Origin: Nitrososphaeraceae archaeon
Lineage (GTDB): Archaea; Thermoproteota; Nitrososphaeria; Nitrososphaerales; Nitrososphaeraceae
Direction: 5' to 3'
Assembly (NCBI GenBank): GCA_030038695.1
Contig: JASHSN010000013.1
Span: forward strand, 1-5,858
DNA: 5,858 nt
The notes beneath the pieces were generated by a model. It was not told where the DNA came from. It was given only the letters and a program-made list of their open reading frames with translations, and searched no databases. Below, in pieces: positions 5,174 to 5,858 of this stretch; position 1 is the first letter of the stretch, and each line of letters opens with the position of its first letter. The translations under genes and the position numbers were made by a program.

Positions 5174-5275
5174 AACGGATTCTTAGAAGTCATCTGTAAA
5201 AAGTCTCTAGTAAGAATGGATAGTTGTACATAGAAATAGAAATTGACATAAACTTTAGTACAAAGCTTGATTTCT

Positions 5276-5314
5276 CATAAATAGATATATTGGGCGGAAA
5301 TAATGACAAATGAA
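5276..5314 (+). promoter_or_regulatory. Probable TATA box and start context of the winged-helix gene
   Basis: CATAAATAGATATAT (5276-5290) lies about 20-34 nt before ATG 5310, the right distance for a near-leaderless archaeal transcript. The start is embedded in TGACAAATGAA (5304-5314). There is no SD. Confidence 0.5.
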
Positions 5315-5558
5315 ATACAGAAGCAGAAGTGAAATAGTCGGACTACTTTTAGAAGCAGCAAATGGAGGAGGAGCTACCAAAACGAAATTAATGTACAAAG
5401 CATATCTTTCCTTTAATCAGCTAAAAGAGTACTTAACACTTCTAGTTGAAAACGATCTGATAGAATACGAATTGGGTCAGACATATAGAACAACTGAGAA
5501 GGGTATGCGAGTATTGTACTTAACAAAATGCATGAAGCAGTTCCAGTCAGTTTCATAA
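5310..5558 (+). CDS. Small winged-helix transcriptional regulator
   Basis: This 82-residue, one-domain DNA-binding protein has the compact winged-helix layout common in Thaumarchaeota (the ArnR1-like / HTH_45 type). Helix 1 is at about 5-17 (SRSEIVGLLLEAA). A short turn, NGGGATKTKLMYKA, leads to helix 2 at 23-32. The recognition helix is at about 34-48 (SFNQLKEYLTLLVEN). The wing follows, with LIEYELGQTYRTTEKGMRVL at 50-69, including the typical Y-x-T-T-x-K-G turn. The tail (70-82) is short. There is no ligand-binding or membrane domain, so it probably acts as a dimer on promoters near its own gene. It is monocistronic as far as the window shows; the divergent zinc microprotein gene is a candidate target. 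Family identification is from the sequence pattern; the target is inference. Confidence 0.85.
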   Translation: MKYRSRSEIVGLLLEAANGGGATKTKLMYKAYLSFNQLKEYLTLLVENDLIEYELGQTYRTTEKGMRVLYLTKCMKQFQSVS

Positions 5559-5858
5559 AGAAATAATGCATGCAAGCAACGAGACAGTAAAAAGGAAAGG
5601 ACTACTACTACTAGCTCAGGTCAACAACTTAAGCTGAGCCACCAGGGCTTATTTTATAGCTAAAGAACGTGAATTCCTATCATCTATGATGTTTGTCAGC
5701 AAGGAGATCTCCTTCAGTACGGTTATGATAGGGTATGGTATGGTAAAGCATACCTCCAACTCAGGACGTTCATTCCTTCATATACCTCTTCCATATTGCC
5801 TAATTCCATGGCAGTTTGACTCTCAACTTCATTTGTCATAAACTGCGCTCTTAATTAC
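5559..5858. other. Downstream non-coding stretch with palindromes
   Basis: No firm gene is seen. A 6-bp inverted repeat, GCTCAG with CTGAGC (about 5615-5640), followed by TTATTTTATAG could act as a weak terminator for the regulator gene. A perfect 14-bp palindrome lies at 5701-5714. Tandem GTATG units and CATACC near 5731-5753 form a small inverted repeat. A 38-residue frame on the - strand (5723-5839) is possible but unsupported. Confidence 0.4.
5701..5714. repeat. Perfect 14-bp palindrome AAGGAGATCTCCTT
   Basis: The sequence equals its own reverse complement over all 14 bases, and the flanks break the symmetry. It is a good size for a dimeric regulator site, and it lies about 145 bp after the winged-helix gene. 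Chance occurrence is possible. Confidence 0.55.

Noticed and set aside
4933..5175. 80-residue + strand open frame
   Set aside because: It starts with TTG, has no recognisable pattern, and is antisense to the better-supported zinc microprotein.
5723..5839. 38-residue - strand frame near the right edge
   Set aside because: It has no recognisable family, SD or motif and runs over a GTATG-repeat segment; it is kept only as a remark because of the TGACAAATGAA at its start.
1..5858. CRISPR array or insertion sequence
   Set aside because: No regularly spaced identical repeats with unique spacers were seen, and no transposase-like frame or terminal repeats with target duplications.

Overview
The window looks archaeal, most likely from the Nitrososphaeria (Thaumarchaeota), although no marker gene is present to prove it. 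The grounds are a small winged-helix regulator of a type common in that group, a PriCT-plus-ATPase protein of the archaeal plasmid/provirus primase-helicase type, starts with AT-rich TATA-like boxes about 30 nt upstream and little leader, one near-perfect Shine-Dalgarno at an internal operon start, and low GC. No rRNA, tRNA, CRISPR array or transposase was found. The gene content (replication ATPase, toxin-antitoxin remnant, short orphan genes, long non-coding stretches) is that of an accessory region, probably a decaying integrated plasmid or provirus.

Layout. (1) Positions 2-930, + strand: the 3' end of an unknown gene, coupled by a TAATG overlap and a strong SD to a 220-residue protein with an N-terminal Cys/His zinc knuckle, a basic linker and a helical C-terminal domain. 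(2) Positions 931-1486: a 556-bp non-coding stretch rich in repeats. It holds two diverged copies of a roughly 75-bp unit, five TATGAACA boxes (one inside an 18-bp near-palindrome), a perfect 10-bp inverted repeat and a pyrimidine-rich tract. It resembles an operator cluster or an iteron origin. (3) Positions 1487-1970, + strand: a ribbon-helix-helix antitoxin-like gene overlapping a RelE-like toxin whose 3' part is lost. (4) Positions 1769-3730, - strand: a 572-residue primase-helicase lacking its AEP primase domain. Its reading frame continues past an in-frame TGA into a recognisable C-terminal winged-helix tail, which ends tail-to-tail inside the broken toxin. (5) Positions 3731-4118: a divergent intergenic region with a perfect 10-bp hairpin. 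(6) Positions 4119-4688, + strand: a secreted protein with an Ig-like domain, followed by a frameshifted duplicate of its C-terminal motif. (7) Positions 4689-5858: mostly non-coding, with a 49-residue zinc-binding microprotein on the - strand and a divergent 82-residue winged-helix regulator on the + strand, then palindromes.

The strongest observations are the double decay at 1769-3730 (no catalytic primase domain, in-frame nonsense codon), the toxin/helicase junction near 1853-1865, the repeat cluster at 945-1340 beside replication-type genes, and an identical 11-mer (TGACAAATGAA) at the start of three reading frames.
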